Part shown: one piece after another, positions 44,598 to 51,306 of the stretch
Position numbering within the stretch: the stretch's first letter is position 1
Layout of the letters: each line of letters begins with the position of its first letter
Origin: Compostibacillus humi
Lineage (GTDB): Bacteria > Bacillota > Bacilli > Bacillales > Amphibacillaceae
DNA: 64,000 nt
Direction of reading: 5' to 3'
Assembly: GCF_014637175.1 (NCBI RefSeq)
Contig: NZ_BMEV01000011.1
Span: 1 to 64,000 of the forward strand
Translations under genes and position numbers: made by a program
The notes under the pieces: model-generated
What the model was told of the DNA's origin: nothing
What the model saw: the letters and a program-made list of their open reading frames with translations, nothing else
The model's database searches: none

Positions 44598-44730
44598 TAT
44601 TTTGCATAAATATTATTCTCTGAGGCAACATATAACTCTTTTTGGATAAAAGTGACATACTAATTAGTTGTTGACAGTCTTAATGTGTTACATTATAATA
44701 AAATTAAGCTTAACAAAAGGAGATGGCAAA
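44427..44730. other. Region between the MFS pseudogene and SR1P
   Basis: 304 bp holding most of the degenerate minus-strand frame and, at 44671-44699, the SR1 promoter. Nothing else is seen. Confidence 0.6.
44671..44699 (+). promoter_or_regulatory. Consensus promoter of SR1
   Basis: TTGACA, a 17-bp spacer and TATAAT: a perfect sigma-A promoter. TGTGTTACATT at 44684-44694, between the two hexamers, matches 10 of 11 positions of the CcpN operator as I recall it (TRTGHYATAYW). Such a perfect promoter held by CcpN is what is known for SR1 in B. subtilis. Confidence 0.85.
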
Positions 44731-44878
44731 ATGGGTATAATCGTTTGTCAAGATTGTGATAAAGTAATAGAAACATATGAAGATGAAAAAGTTACTACGT
44801 TGTATGGAACATGCCCAGAATGCAATGATTGTGAATAATAGATAATGCTGTCCTCGTTATGAAGCGAGGACAGTTTTT
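44706..44878 (+). ncRNA. sr1: Dual-function small RNA SR1
   Basis: A transcript of about 170 nt is predicted from the consensus promoter to the terminator stem CTGTCCTCG/CGAGGACAG (44848-44873) plus TTTTT. It encodes the SR1P peptide. In B. subtilis SR1 lies just downstream of pdhD, is repressed by CcpN under glycolytic conditions, base-pairs with ahrC mRNA and encodes SR1P. Location, promoter quality and peptide all agree. It is about 30 nt shorter than the B. subtilis RNA; the start is predicted, not measured. Confidence 0.85.
44731..44838 (+). CDS. sr1P: GapA-binding peptide SR1P
   Basis: A 35-residue peptide starting MGIIVCQDCDKVIETYEDEK and continuing VTTLYGTCPECNDCE. It shares the IVCQDC head and the EDEKVTTLYGTC core with B. 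subtilis SR1P, including paired Cys residues. SR1P binds the glycolytic dehydrogenase GapA and promotes its interaction with RNase J1, whose gene is also in this window. AAAAGGAGAT lies 7 bp before the ATG. Confidence 0.9.
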   Translation: MGIIVCQDCDKVIETYEDEKVTTLYGTCPECNDCE

Positions 44879-44959
44879 ATTTGCTTATAAAATATGGACT
44901 GTTTGTAACTGCGAAATTATTTTGATACTATCGAATAAAAGGCAAAGGGGGATGAAAGA

Positions 44960-45916
44960 ATGAAATGGAACACTAGGGTAACAGAATTACTGTCGATTCA
45001 ATATCCGATCATTCAAGGAGGATTAGCATATCTTGCCTATTCAGAATTGGCTGCTGCGGTATCAAATGCTGGCGGTTTAGGCCAGATTACGGCCATGAGC
45101 TTAAAAACTCCGGAAGATTTACGGGACGAAATACATAAAGTAAGAAAACTGACAAATAACCCTTTTGGCGTTAACTTTGCCATCGGGCAGCATGGAAGGC
45201 CTTATGAACATATGCTTGAGGTAGCAATTGAAGAAAAAGTTCCAGTTATTTCTATTACAGGCGGAAATCCAAAGGGGATTTTAGATAAAGTCCGGGGAAC
45301 TGGAATAAAAACGCTCGTCTTAGTAGCAGCAAAACGGCAGGCAAAAAAGGCCGAGTCACTTGGTGCCGATGCGGTAATGGTTGTCGGACAGGAAGGGGGA
45401 GGACACCTTGGACGGAGCGATTTAGGCACCTTTGTTCTAACACCAGAAGTAGTTGATCATGTTTCCATCCCTGTAATTGCTTCAGGAGGAATAGTGGACG
45501 GCCGTTCCTTTTTGGCCGCATTGAGTTTAGGGGCAGAAGGTATTGAGATGGGGACGCGGTTTATTGCAACGAAAGAGTGTGTTCATGCCCATCCCCAGTA
45601 CAAAAAGGATATATTAGCAGCGGACGAAAACAGCACTGTAGTCATAAAACGGTCCATCGGAGCTCCAGCACGTGCATTAAAAAATGCTTGGACTGAAAAA
45701 ATATTAAAAATTGAAGAAGAAAACGGAGGCTACGAAGCGCTAAAAGATTATATTAGCGGGGAAGCGAATAAACGTTATATTCATCACGGCGAAATGGATA
45801 ACGGTTTTGGCTGGGCAGGTCAATCTGCCATCCGAATACACGATATTCCAACGGTAGAACAACTGATTCATTCAATACTTTCTGAAGCGGAGGAGATTGT
45901 AAGCAAGTGGAGATAG
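44960..45916 (+). CDS. Nitronate monooxygenase family flavoprotein (NPD/FabK-like)
   Basis: A 318-residue FMN TIM-barrel protein. It has YPIIQGGLAYLAYSELAAAVSNAGGLGQI at the N-terminus, VVGQEGGGHLGR in the middle and the phosphate-binding VIASGGIVDGRS and GAEGIEMGTRF segments. It could be a nitronate monooxygenase detoxifying propionate 3-nitronate or an enoyl-ACP-reductase-like protein; NMO is preferred by length and GQEGGGHLG. Monocistronic; GGGG precedes the ATG. Confidence 0.87.
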   Translation: MKWNTRVTELLSIQYPIIQGGLAYLAYSELAAAVSNAGGLGQITAMSLKTPEDLRDEIHKVRKLTNNPFGVNFAIGQHGRPYEHMLEVAIEEKVPVISITGGNPKGILDKVRGTGIKTLVLVAAKRQAKKAESLGADAVMVVGQEGGGHLGRSDLGTFVLTPEVVDHVSIPVIASGGIVDGRSFLAALSLGAEGIEMGTRFIATKECVHAHPQYKKDILAADENSTVVIKRSIGAPARALKNAWTEKILKIEEENGGYEALKDYISGEANKRYIHHGEMDNGFGWAGQSAIRIHDIPTVEQLIHSILSEAEEIVSKWR

Positions 45917-45933
45917 CTGTCTCCGCTTTTTTT
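45906..45933 (+). terminator. Terminator overlapping the end of the NMO-like gene
   Basis: An AGTGGAGA/TCTCCGCT stem begins in the last codons and is followed by TTTTTTT. Confidence 0.8.
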
Positions 45934-45962
45934 ATTTATGAAGAGCTAAAAGGAGATGATGC

Positions 45963-45995
45963 ATGAAAGGCTTGATAACTAGTAAGAAGGAATGA
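45963..45995 (+). CDS. Possible ten-codon leader-like peptide
   Basis: MKGLITSKKE, with a strong AAAGGAGATGATG ribosome site. It is too short to judge; it may be a relic of a longer gene or chance. Confidence 0.2.
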   Translation: MKGLITSKKE

Positions 45996-46125
45996 AGCAA
46001 AAAACAGTGAAAGTATCGTTTTATTAATCCCTTTTGAACCATTGTCACAGATGACGAACCAATTTAGCAGACGGTCATAAAATATATAAAATACTTGGCA
46101 TATCCAGGTGTGAGGAGGTGAAACA

Positions 46126-46320
46126 TTGAAATTTGTCATTGAGTCGATGAATAAGGAGAAAGAAAGAAAAAAGCTGCCGGTTATTAAGATGGAAATCGAC
46201 TATGAACTGCTTACATTACATGATGCGATGAAAGCAGGAGATAAAGTCCAGATTATCAAATCAAAAGAACGGTTAAAAGTGTTGAGGGAACAATTAATGA
46301 AATTAATGGATACATCCTAA
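46126..46320 (+). CDS. Small helical protein, YkzI-like (tentative)
   Basis: A 64-residue, highly charged helical protein, TTG start, LKFVIESMNKEKERKKLPVI and ending EQLMKLMDTS. GAGGAGGTGAAAC precedes the start. Its position immediately before suhB (yktC) corresponds to B. subtilis ykzI. I assign the name mainly from position. Confidence 0.6.
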   Translation: MKFVIESMNKEKERKKLPVIKMEIDYELLTLHDAMKAGDKVQIIKSKERLKVLREQLMKLMDTS

Positions 46321-46407
46321 AGGGAATCTGTATATTCATTCACGAAAATGACGTCATCCCTTCTTTTTGTTACAATGAGTACAATTAGTTGTAGTGGAGG
46401 CGTCATA

Positions 46408-47214
46408 ATGAAAAAAATACAACGAGATCAGCTATACGATCAGGCAAAAGCTTGGGTGCTGGAAGCAGGAAAAAATATTCGGGAAAAAATGACAGGCACT
46501 TTCGAAATTGCTTCCAAGTCAAATCCGAATGATTTGGTGACGGAAATTGATAAAAATACAGAGGAATTTTTCGTACAGAGGATTAAGGAAACCTTTCCGA
46601 ACCATGGCATCATCGGGGAAGAAGGCTATGGGGATAAGTTGACATCATTGGACGGTATCGTGTGGATTATTGATCCGATTGACGGAACGATGAATTTTGT
46701 CCATCAAAAACGGAATTTCGCCATTTCCGTCGGAATATATAAGGACGGCGTTGGAGAAATCGGCATAATATATGATGTTATGGCAAATAATTTGTACCAT
46801 GCGAAACGTTCTGAAGGGGCATATAAAAATGCCCGGAAGCTGGCACCGCTGAAAATGAATCCGATTTTTTCGGAAGCGATTATCGGTATGAATCATTTCT
46901 GGCTTTGCGAAAATCGGCATGTAGATGAAAAAGTAATGCAGCAATTTGTCCGCACAATCCGAGGAGCAAGAACTTACGGCTCTGCAGCATTGGAATTTGC
47001 CTTTCTTGCCGAGGGAATTATCGATGGCTATATATCGATGAAACTGTCACCATGGGATATTGCCGCTGGCAAAGTCATTGCCGAGGAAGTGGGAGGATTG
47101 GTGACGACCATCGATGGCGAGGAGCTGACTATGCTCGATAAAAGCACTGTGCTCGCTTGTAATCGGCAATTACATCATGATATTGCTTCATTTATAAAAA
47201 AGGGAAGAAAGTGA
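46408..47214 (+). CDS. suhB: Inositol-1-monophosphatase family protein (SuhB/YktC)
   Basis: A 268-residue Mg/Li-sensitive phosphatase fold. Metal-binding motifs are GEEGYGD, WIIDPIDGTMNFVHQ and SPWDIAAGKVIAEEVGG. It hydrolyses inositol phosphate or related sugar phosphates. The ATG at 46408 lies behind GTGGAGGCG; the longer upstream frame lacks a ribosome site. It converges on ylaF with a hairpin formed at both coding ends. Confidence 0.92.
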   Translation: MKKIQRDQLYDQAKAWVLEAGKNIREKMTGTFEIASKSNPNDLVTEIDKNTEEFFVQRIKETFPNHGIIGEEGYGDKLTSLDGIVWIIDPIDGTMNFVHQKRNFAISVGIYKDGVGEIGIIYDVMANNLYHAKRSEGAYKNARKLAPLKMNPIFSEAIIGMNHFWLCENRHVDEKVMQQFVRTIRGARTYGSAALEFAFLAEGIIDGYISMKLSPWDIAAGKVIAEEVGGLVTTIDGEELTMLDKSTVLACNRQLHHDIASFIKKGRK

Positions 47215-47236
47215 CAAATTGTCACTTTCTTTTTCT
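47205..47236. terminator. Shared terminator, suhB / ylaF
   Basis: A 9-bp stem (GAAAGTGAC/GTCACTTTC) spans the last codons of suhB and ylaF. TTTTTCTCTTT follows on the plus strand. Confidence 0.7.
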
Positions 47237-47392
47237 CTTTAGCCAGAATCCTGAGCCCATAAAGCCAAATCCAAGCAAGAGAAACAGAACGAGGAGCCAT
47301 ACATTTCCCATAGAAAGGGCAATACCAACTCCGGAAAACATCCCAATTACTAAAATTGCCAAAATGAGCATCATTATGTCCAAATTTTTCAT
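47222..47392 (-). CDS. ylaF: YlaF-like small membrane protein (DUF5325)
   Basis: A 56-residue protein with two membrane helices (MMLILAILVIGMFSGVGIAL and WLLVLFLLLGFGFMGSGFWL) and a basic end (KRKRK). Size, topology and position between suhB and ylaH fit YlaF. GAGGTGTTAC precedes the ATG on the minus strand. Function unknown. Confidence 0.75.
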   Translation of the reverse strand: MKNLDIMMLILAILVIGMFSGVGIALSMGNVWLLVLFLLLGFGFMGSGFWLKRKRK

Positions 47393-47502
47393 AGTAACAC
47401 CTCAGTTTTTTTCTATTTACTATATTGTTCATTGTTAAACTAGCAAGATGTTAAAACTTCTTGTATGATAAGAATTGGAACAAGAGCTAATGGGGGAGAC
47501 GC

Positions 47503-47805
47503 ATGGAAAAATTACATCTCGTTTTTGACTTCGTTGTCGAAGTAAACGGCATTGAAAATATTTTTTGGATTTTTTATGTAATGAATTTTATCCTATCGAT
47601 TATTGCTTATGAACTAGGTTTTGCAAAGAAATTGCCGCTTTTTAAAAAGCTGATTGTTTATATACTGATGTTCATCGGTGTATATATCATTACAATATTC
47701 AGTACCGTCATGCGCATGCCTACCGTTGAGGTACTGATTGTTACGATTATAGTTCTGGCTATATATCGGACAAGGCTTTATTATCAGCGAAAGGCAAAAG
47801 ATTAA
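47503..47805 (+). CDS. ylaH: YlaH-like membrane protein
   Basis: A 100-residue protein with three membrane helices (IFWIFYVMNFILSIIAY; KLIVYILMFIGVYIITIF; EVLIVTIIVLAIY) and a basic tail. It matches the YlaH family of Bacillus; no biochemical role is known. In B. subtilis typA separates ylaF from ylaH; here they are adjacent. GGGGGAG precedes the ATG. Confidence 0.85.
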   Translation: MEKLHLVFDFVVEVNGIENIFWIFYVMNFILSIIAYELGFAKKLPLFKKLIVYILMFIGVYIITIFSTVMRMPTVEVLIVTIIVLAIYRTRLYYQRKAKD

Positions 47806-47817
47806 AGTTTTCCTATT

Positions 47818-47849
47818 AGGTGGTCAACTTCTCTCGTGACCACCTTTTA
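47818..47849. terminator. Bidirectional terminator, ylaH / ylaI
   Basis: A 9-bp stem (AGGTGGTCA/TGACCACCT) followed by TTTTATTATT. Confidence 0.82.
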
Positions 47850-47862
47850 TTATTGGAAAGAC

Positions 47863-48066
47863 TTAGAATAATTCATCGTTATCCTTTTTTTCCTGATATA
47901 ATCGAAATTTTCCGGTAGCATGCCTTTTTTGTGTATTCGTACCTATTCGTTCATAGCATGATTTGCATAAATACATATATATACGCCGGTTGCGCAGGCG
48001 CTTTGCATGCAATGAATCATCTGGCAGTGTATCGATACGGTCACATATCGTACATTTTACTTGCAT
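47863..48066 (-). CDS. ylaI: YlaI (DUF2197), small zinc-ribbon-like protein
   Basis: A 67-residue protein with two Cys pairs, VKCTICDRID and YLCKSCYERI, likely a zinc site, and a basic RLRNRR segment. It matches YlaI/DUF2197. The ATG at 48066 (MQVKC) follows GGGGTGA; a longer frame to 48090 is less likely. Function unknown. Confidence 0.85.
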   Translation of the reverse strand: MQVKCTICDRIDTLPDDSLHAKRLRNRRIYMYLCKSCYERIGTNTQKRHATGKFRLYQEKKDNDELF

Positions 48067-48200
48067 ATTTTCACCCCAAAACGAATTCAATTTTACCCGG
48101 GACTTTTGGCTTTTAAAAATATTGCAGCCATACCATTTTATTATACAAGGTAGAGGGGAAAATGTCTGTTAATGTTGCTATTGTTTTGGCAGAGTAAGAA

Positions 48201-48241
48201 AAAAACTAACAAGCAGGTTTTCACTCCGCTTGTTAGTTTTA
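48201..48241 (-). terminator. Terminator of ylaJ
   Basis: A 13-bp stem (AAAACTAACAAGC/GCTTGTTAGTTTT), then TTCTTACT on the minus strand. Confidence 0.85.
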
Positions 48242-48246
48242 CAAGT

Positions 48247-48852
48247 TTATCTGTTTAAATTTTCATTGGACTGCTCCTCTTCAATATCTTCCAGCTCTTT
48301 TTCCTTATTTTCCGGCATGATTTGTTTGTTTTGATCTGGTTCTTGAGGAGGATTTTCATTTAGAGGGAACTCAGGCATAAATCGCCCTACGATTTCTGCA
48401 ATTTCTTCGATAACCCCTTGAACCGGATGGCCTTGCTGAATTTTGTATCCCATATCACGCAATCTTTCCATTACATCACCATCGGCAATGACGACCGCCG
48501 TTTTGCCGTAAGGATCATGATACAGAGCTTCCAATACGCTATATTTGATCGTGCCAACTCGAGATCTATCTAAATCTTTATCAACATCGATTCCAACTAC
48601 CGTATACGGACCAGCAACAATGGCTGCTGCATCGTTTACTTCCGGAACACTGGAAGCTACATTCGCCAAATGAGCGGCAATTTCTGAGTTTGTCAAGTCT
48701 AATTTTTCAGTCGGCTCGGAATCTTTAACATTTACAATCGGCTGATCTTGATTGTTCGTTCTTTCTTGCTCAAGGGCCTGATCATCTTCCTGGCTGCATC
48801 CTGCCAGGAAAGCAAAAAAGAAAATGGCGATGAGATGAAGATGAAATTTCAT
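48247..48852 (-). CDS. ylaJ: YlaJ/YhcN-family sporulation lipoprotein
   Basis: A 201-residue lipoprotein (signal AIFFFAFLAGCSQEDD) with the YhcN/YlaJ domain: LANVASSVPEVNDAAAIVAG, YTVVGIDVDKDLDRSRVGTIKYSV and EALYHDPYGKTAVVIADGDV. The C-terminus is a Glu/Asn/Gln-rich tail. These proteins sit in the spore membrane and affect germination or outgrowth. The spoVA2mob-like operon contains a second, shorter relative. Confidence 0.9.
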   Translation of the reverse strand: MKFHLHLIAIFFFAFLAGCSQEDDQALEQERTNNQDQPIVNVKDSEPTEKLDLTNSEIAAHLANVASSVPEVNDAAAIVAGPYTVVGIDVDKDLDRSRVGTIKYSVLEALYHDPYGKTAVVIADGDVMERLRDMGYKIQQGHPVQGVIEEIAEIVGRFMPEFPLNENPPQEPDQNKQIMPENKEKELEDIEEEQSNENLNR

Positions 48853-48908
48853 GTTTCATTCCTCCTTATTTCATGTGCTTATTTTGAGTATTAAAGGGAA
48901 AAATATAC

Positions 48909-48941
48909 AAAAAAGGTTGATTGTCTGCTGACAATCAACCT
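48909..48941 (-). terminator. Terminator of ylaL
   Basis: A 12-bp stem (AGGTTGATTGTC/GACAATCAACCT) with a T-run on the minus strand. Confidence 0.87.
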
Positions 48942-48952
48942 AAGAAATGCAA

Positions 48953-49444
48953 TTATACAATCATTATTTTATTTATATTTTTTATCGGTTCATCTTTATT
49001 CGAACCGTCACCATAGTAAAAATGAACAGGGCCGTCTTCTCTTAACGGTTTTCCGTCTTTGGCAAACAGCAGATACCCTTCCTTTAAGGCTTTCAGGGTG
49101 ATTTTTGTTTTATGTTCATCCTTCGTTAATAGGTAGGCGGCAGCAGCATCTTCCGTTATTTCTGCATTTTGGATAAAGTCTTTAAGCGGCATCACGTAGG
49201 AATTTTTAAGAACGTCTTTATTGAGGTTTTTCTCTACATTATCATTAATGTTCGGGTATTTCTGCTGATACACTTCCCGGTTCCATCGTTCCATCGCTTT
49301 TTCCGCTTCTGATTTTTCCTGCTGTTTTTCTGCCTTTTTTTCCTTGAAAGCTTCGTCTAATGGAACTTTCCTGCTGTCAAATATCCATACTGTTGGATCT
49401 AACGTAATAGAGTATTTCACTTTCCCGACAATCGTCACAATCAT
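48953..49444 (-). CDS. ylaL: YlaL-like protein
   Basis: A 163-residue soluble protein. It begins MIVTIVGKVKYSITLDPTVW and includes IFDSRKVPLDEAF, a charged middle and a C-terminal GPVHFYYGDGSNKDEPIKNI. This agrees with what I recall of the YlaL family and with the position between ylaJ and ylaN. No enzymatic motif is visible. The ATG at 49444 follows GGAGGG; the longer frame is not supported. Confidence 0.68.
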   Translation of the reverse strand: MIVTIVGKVKYSITLDPTVWIFDSRKVPLDEAFKEKKAEKQQEKSEAEKAMERWNREVYQQKYPNINDNVEKNLNKDVLKNSYVMPLKDFIQNAEITEDAAAAYLLTKDEHKTKITLKALKEGYLLFAKDGKPLREDGPVHFYYGDGSNKDEPIKNINKIMIV

Positions 49445-49656
49445 TATGTATCCCTCCAGTTGATCCTCTAAAAAATAGCAGTTAAGTATATGTTTGTTAG
49501 GCATATAATAACTGGAAATAGAAAAAAATTCTCCAATACTTTAATCGTAATATAGTCTGTTCATAAAAGAAAGAACTTCTTTAATTTATTTGCATTTTTC
49601 AAGTGTAAAGGATAATATAATATAAAGAAAGTCTTTTAGCGGAGGGGATAGATTTG

Positions 49657-49938
49657 ATGCCTGAGGTGACTGTAAATCATCGTGAAAAAGCCCACGCTCT
49701 TCTTAAGGCTGATGCGGATAAAATTTTGCGACTTATTGAAGTTCAAATAGAAAATTTAACGATGCCCCAATGTCCTGTTTATGAGGATGTTTTGGATACA
49801 CAAATGTTCGGACTTTCTCGGGAGATAGATTTTGCCGTTCGCTTAGATCTTATAAGTGAAGAAGAAGGAAAAGCATTGATGGAAAACCTGGAAAAGAAGC
49901 TGAATATTTTACACGAAGCTTCCCAAAACTCTTTATAA
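49657..49938 (+). CDS. ylaN: YlaN
   Basis: A 93-residue helical protein matching Yla[33 protein letters not shown] and [17 protein letters not shown]. YlaN is required under iron limitation in B. subtilis and is reported to act on the iron regulator Fur. GGAGGGG is 9 bp before the ATG; a TTG one codon earlier is the alternative. Confidence 0.9.
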   Translation: MPEVTVNHREKAHALLKADADKILRLIEVQIENLTMPQCPVYEDVLDTQMFGLSREIDFAVRLDLISEEEGKALMENLEKKLNILHEASQNSL

Positions 49939-49970
49939 AGTGACGGGATATTATCACTTGCGATGAAAGA

Positions 49971-50011
49971 AAAACTTTGCCGATCCATGTCAAAATGGCA
50001 AGGTTTTTTTG
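49971..50011 (+). terminator. Terminator of ylaN
   Basis: An 11-bp stem (AAAACTTTGCC/GGCAAGGTTTT, one wobble) followed by TTTTT. Confidence 0.82.
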
Positions 50012-50063
50012 TTTATATATGGCTTTATTGTTTTTCGATATAAAAAGGTATTTATAAATCTAT

Positions 50064-50129
50064 GGAAATAGAAATATGTGTTACACTTTTTGGGGATATG
50101 TGTTATACTAATTAATAATTTCTATTTTC
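50064..50129. repeat. Repeats around the ftsW promoter
   Basis: A 13-bp direct repeat (ATATGTGTTACAC at 50074, ATATGTGTTATAC at 50096, one mismatch, 22-bp period) lies between inverted 12-mers GGAAATAGAAAT (50064) and ATTTCTATTTTC (50118). Confidence 0.65.
50081..50109 (+). promoter_or_regulatory. Promoter of ftsW
   Basis: TTACAC, a 17-bp spacer and TATACT. Each hexamer falls in one copy of the direct repeat. The start codon is about 50 bp downstream. Confidence 0.6.
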
Positions 50130-50158
50130 ATCCATACTTTGAACCGGGGAGAAGTAAG

Positions 50159-51280
50159 ATGATAGATAGAATAAAATATTATGATTTTACACTTATGATT
50201 ACACCGCTGCTGCTATGCGGGTTTGGCCTGATCATGATTTACAGCGCAAGCATGGTGACTGCGGTAATGGAAGGTTATGACAGCAATCATTATTTAATTC
50301 GCCAGCTAATGTGGTTTGCGCTCGGGCTAATCGGTTTTGCCTTTACTAGTGTGTTTCCATACCGATATTACCAAAAGCTGATGAAAATTATTATTTTAAC
50401 AATCCTTATATTGTTAGCTGGATTATTTGTTTTTGGTACAGAAGTAAACATGGCAAAATCGTGGTATATCTTTGGCCCGTTAAGCATGCAGCCTTCCGAA
50501 TTTGCAAAATTGGGTTTAATTATGTATCTCGCTTCCGTATACTCCAATAAACAGTCTTATTTAGACGAGTTTAATCGCGGAGTGTTGCCTCCGCTCATTA
50601 TGACAGGCCTGATTATCGGAATGATCGTTTTGCAGCCCGATATTGGAACAGCCGCGATTATTTTTCTGATTGCCTGCTCTGTCATTTTTAGTTCCGGTAT
50701 CCGTTTCAAACATTTGTTCTTCCTTTTCTCCATTGGTGTGCTAGTGCTTTTAGCATTTCTTCCGTTTATGAAAACAGAGGAGCGGATTTCCCGTTTCACA
50801 GGCGCATATCAGCCTTTTGAAGCGCCAGAAACCGATGGGTATCAGCTTATTCAATCCTATTTGGCCATTGGTGTTGGCGGATTAACCGGACAAGGTCTCG
50901 GACAAAGTGTTCAAAAATTAGGATACTTAACTCAGGAGTATACCGACTTTATTATGGCAATCATCGCCGAAGAGTTAGGATTTATTGGAGTCGTCATCGT
51001 TATTGGATTGTTAGCTACAATCGTTTTGCGAGGTTTGTATATTGCTAGGAAATGCCCGGACAGTTTTGGCTCGCTTCTCGCCATTGGCATCAGTTCAATG
51101 GTTGGAATTCAAACATTTATTAACCTTGGAGCCATCAGCGGCTTGCTACCCATTACTGGTGTGCCGTTGCCATTTGTAAGCTATGGCGGCTCTTCTTTGT
51201 TAATTATGTTAATTGCAATGGGGATACTAAATAATATTGCAATGAAAGTAAGAAAAGAAGAAATGACATCCGAAAGCTAA
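50159..51280 (+). CDS. ftsW: Peptidoglycan glycosyltransferase FtsW
   Basis: A 373-residue SEDS-family polymerase that makes septal peptidoglycan from lipid II with a class B PBP. It has about ten membrane helices. The signature AKSWYIFGPLSMQPSEFAKLG, the large extracellular loop with the catalytic region, and the C-terminal TGVPLPFVSYGGSSLL are all present. The position before pycA matches ylaO/ftsW. The ATG at 50159 follows GGGGAGAAG. Confidence 0.93.
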   Translation: MIDRIKYYDFTLMITPLLLCGFGLIMIYSASMVTAVMEGYDSNHYLIRQLMWFALGLIGFAFTSVFPYRYYQKLMKIIILTILILLAGLFVFGTEVNMAKSWYIFGPLSMQPSEFAKLGLIMYLASVYSNKQSYLDEFNRGVLPPLIMTGLIIGMIVLQPDIGTAAIIFLIACSVIFSSGIRFKHLFFLFSIGVLVLLAFLPFMKTEERISRFTGAYQPFEAPETDGYQLIQSYLAIGVGGLTGQGLGQSVQKLGYLTQEYTDFIMAIIAEELGFIGVVIVIGLLATIVLRGLYIARKCPDSFGSLLAIGISSMVGIQTFINLGAISGLLPITGVPLPFVSYGGSSLLIMLIAMGILNNIAMKVRKEEMTSES

Positions 51281-51306
51281 CCAATTTTACATAGAGGAGG
51301 AAAAAT

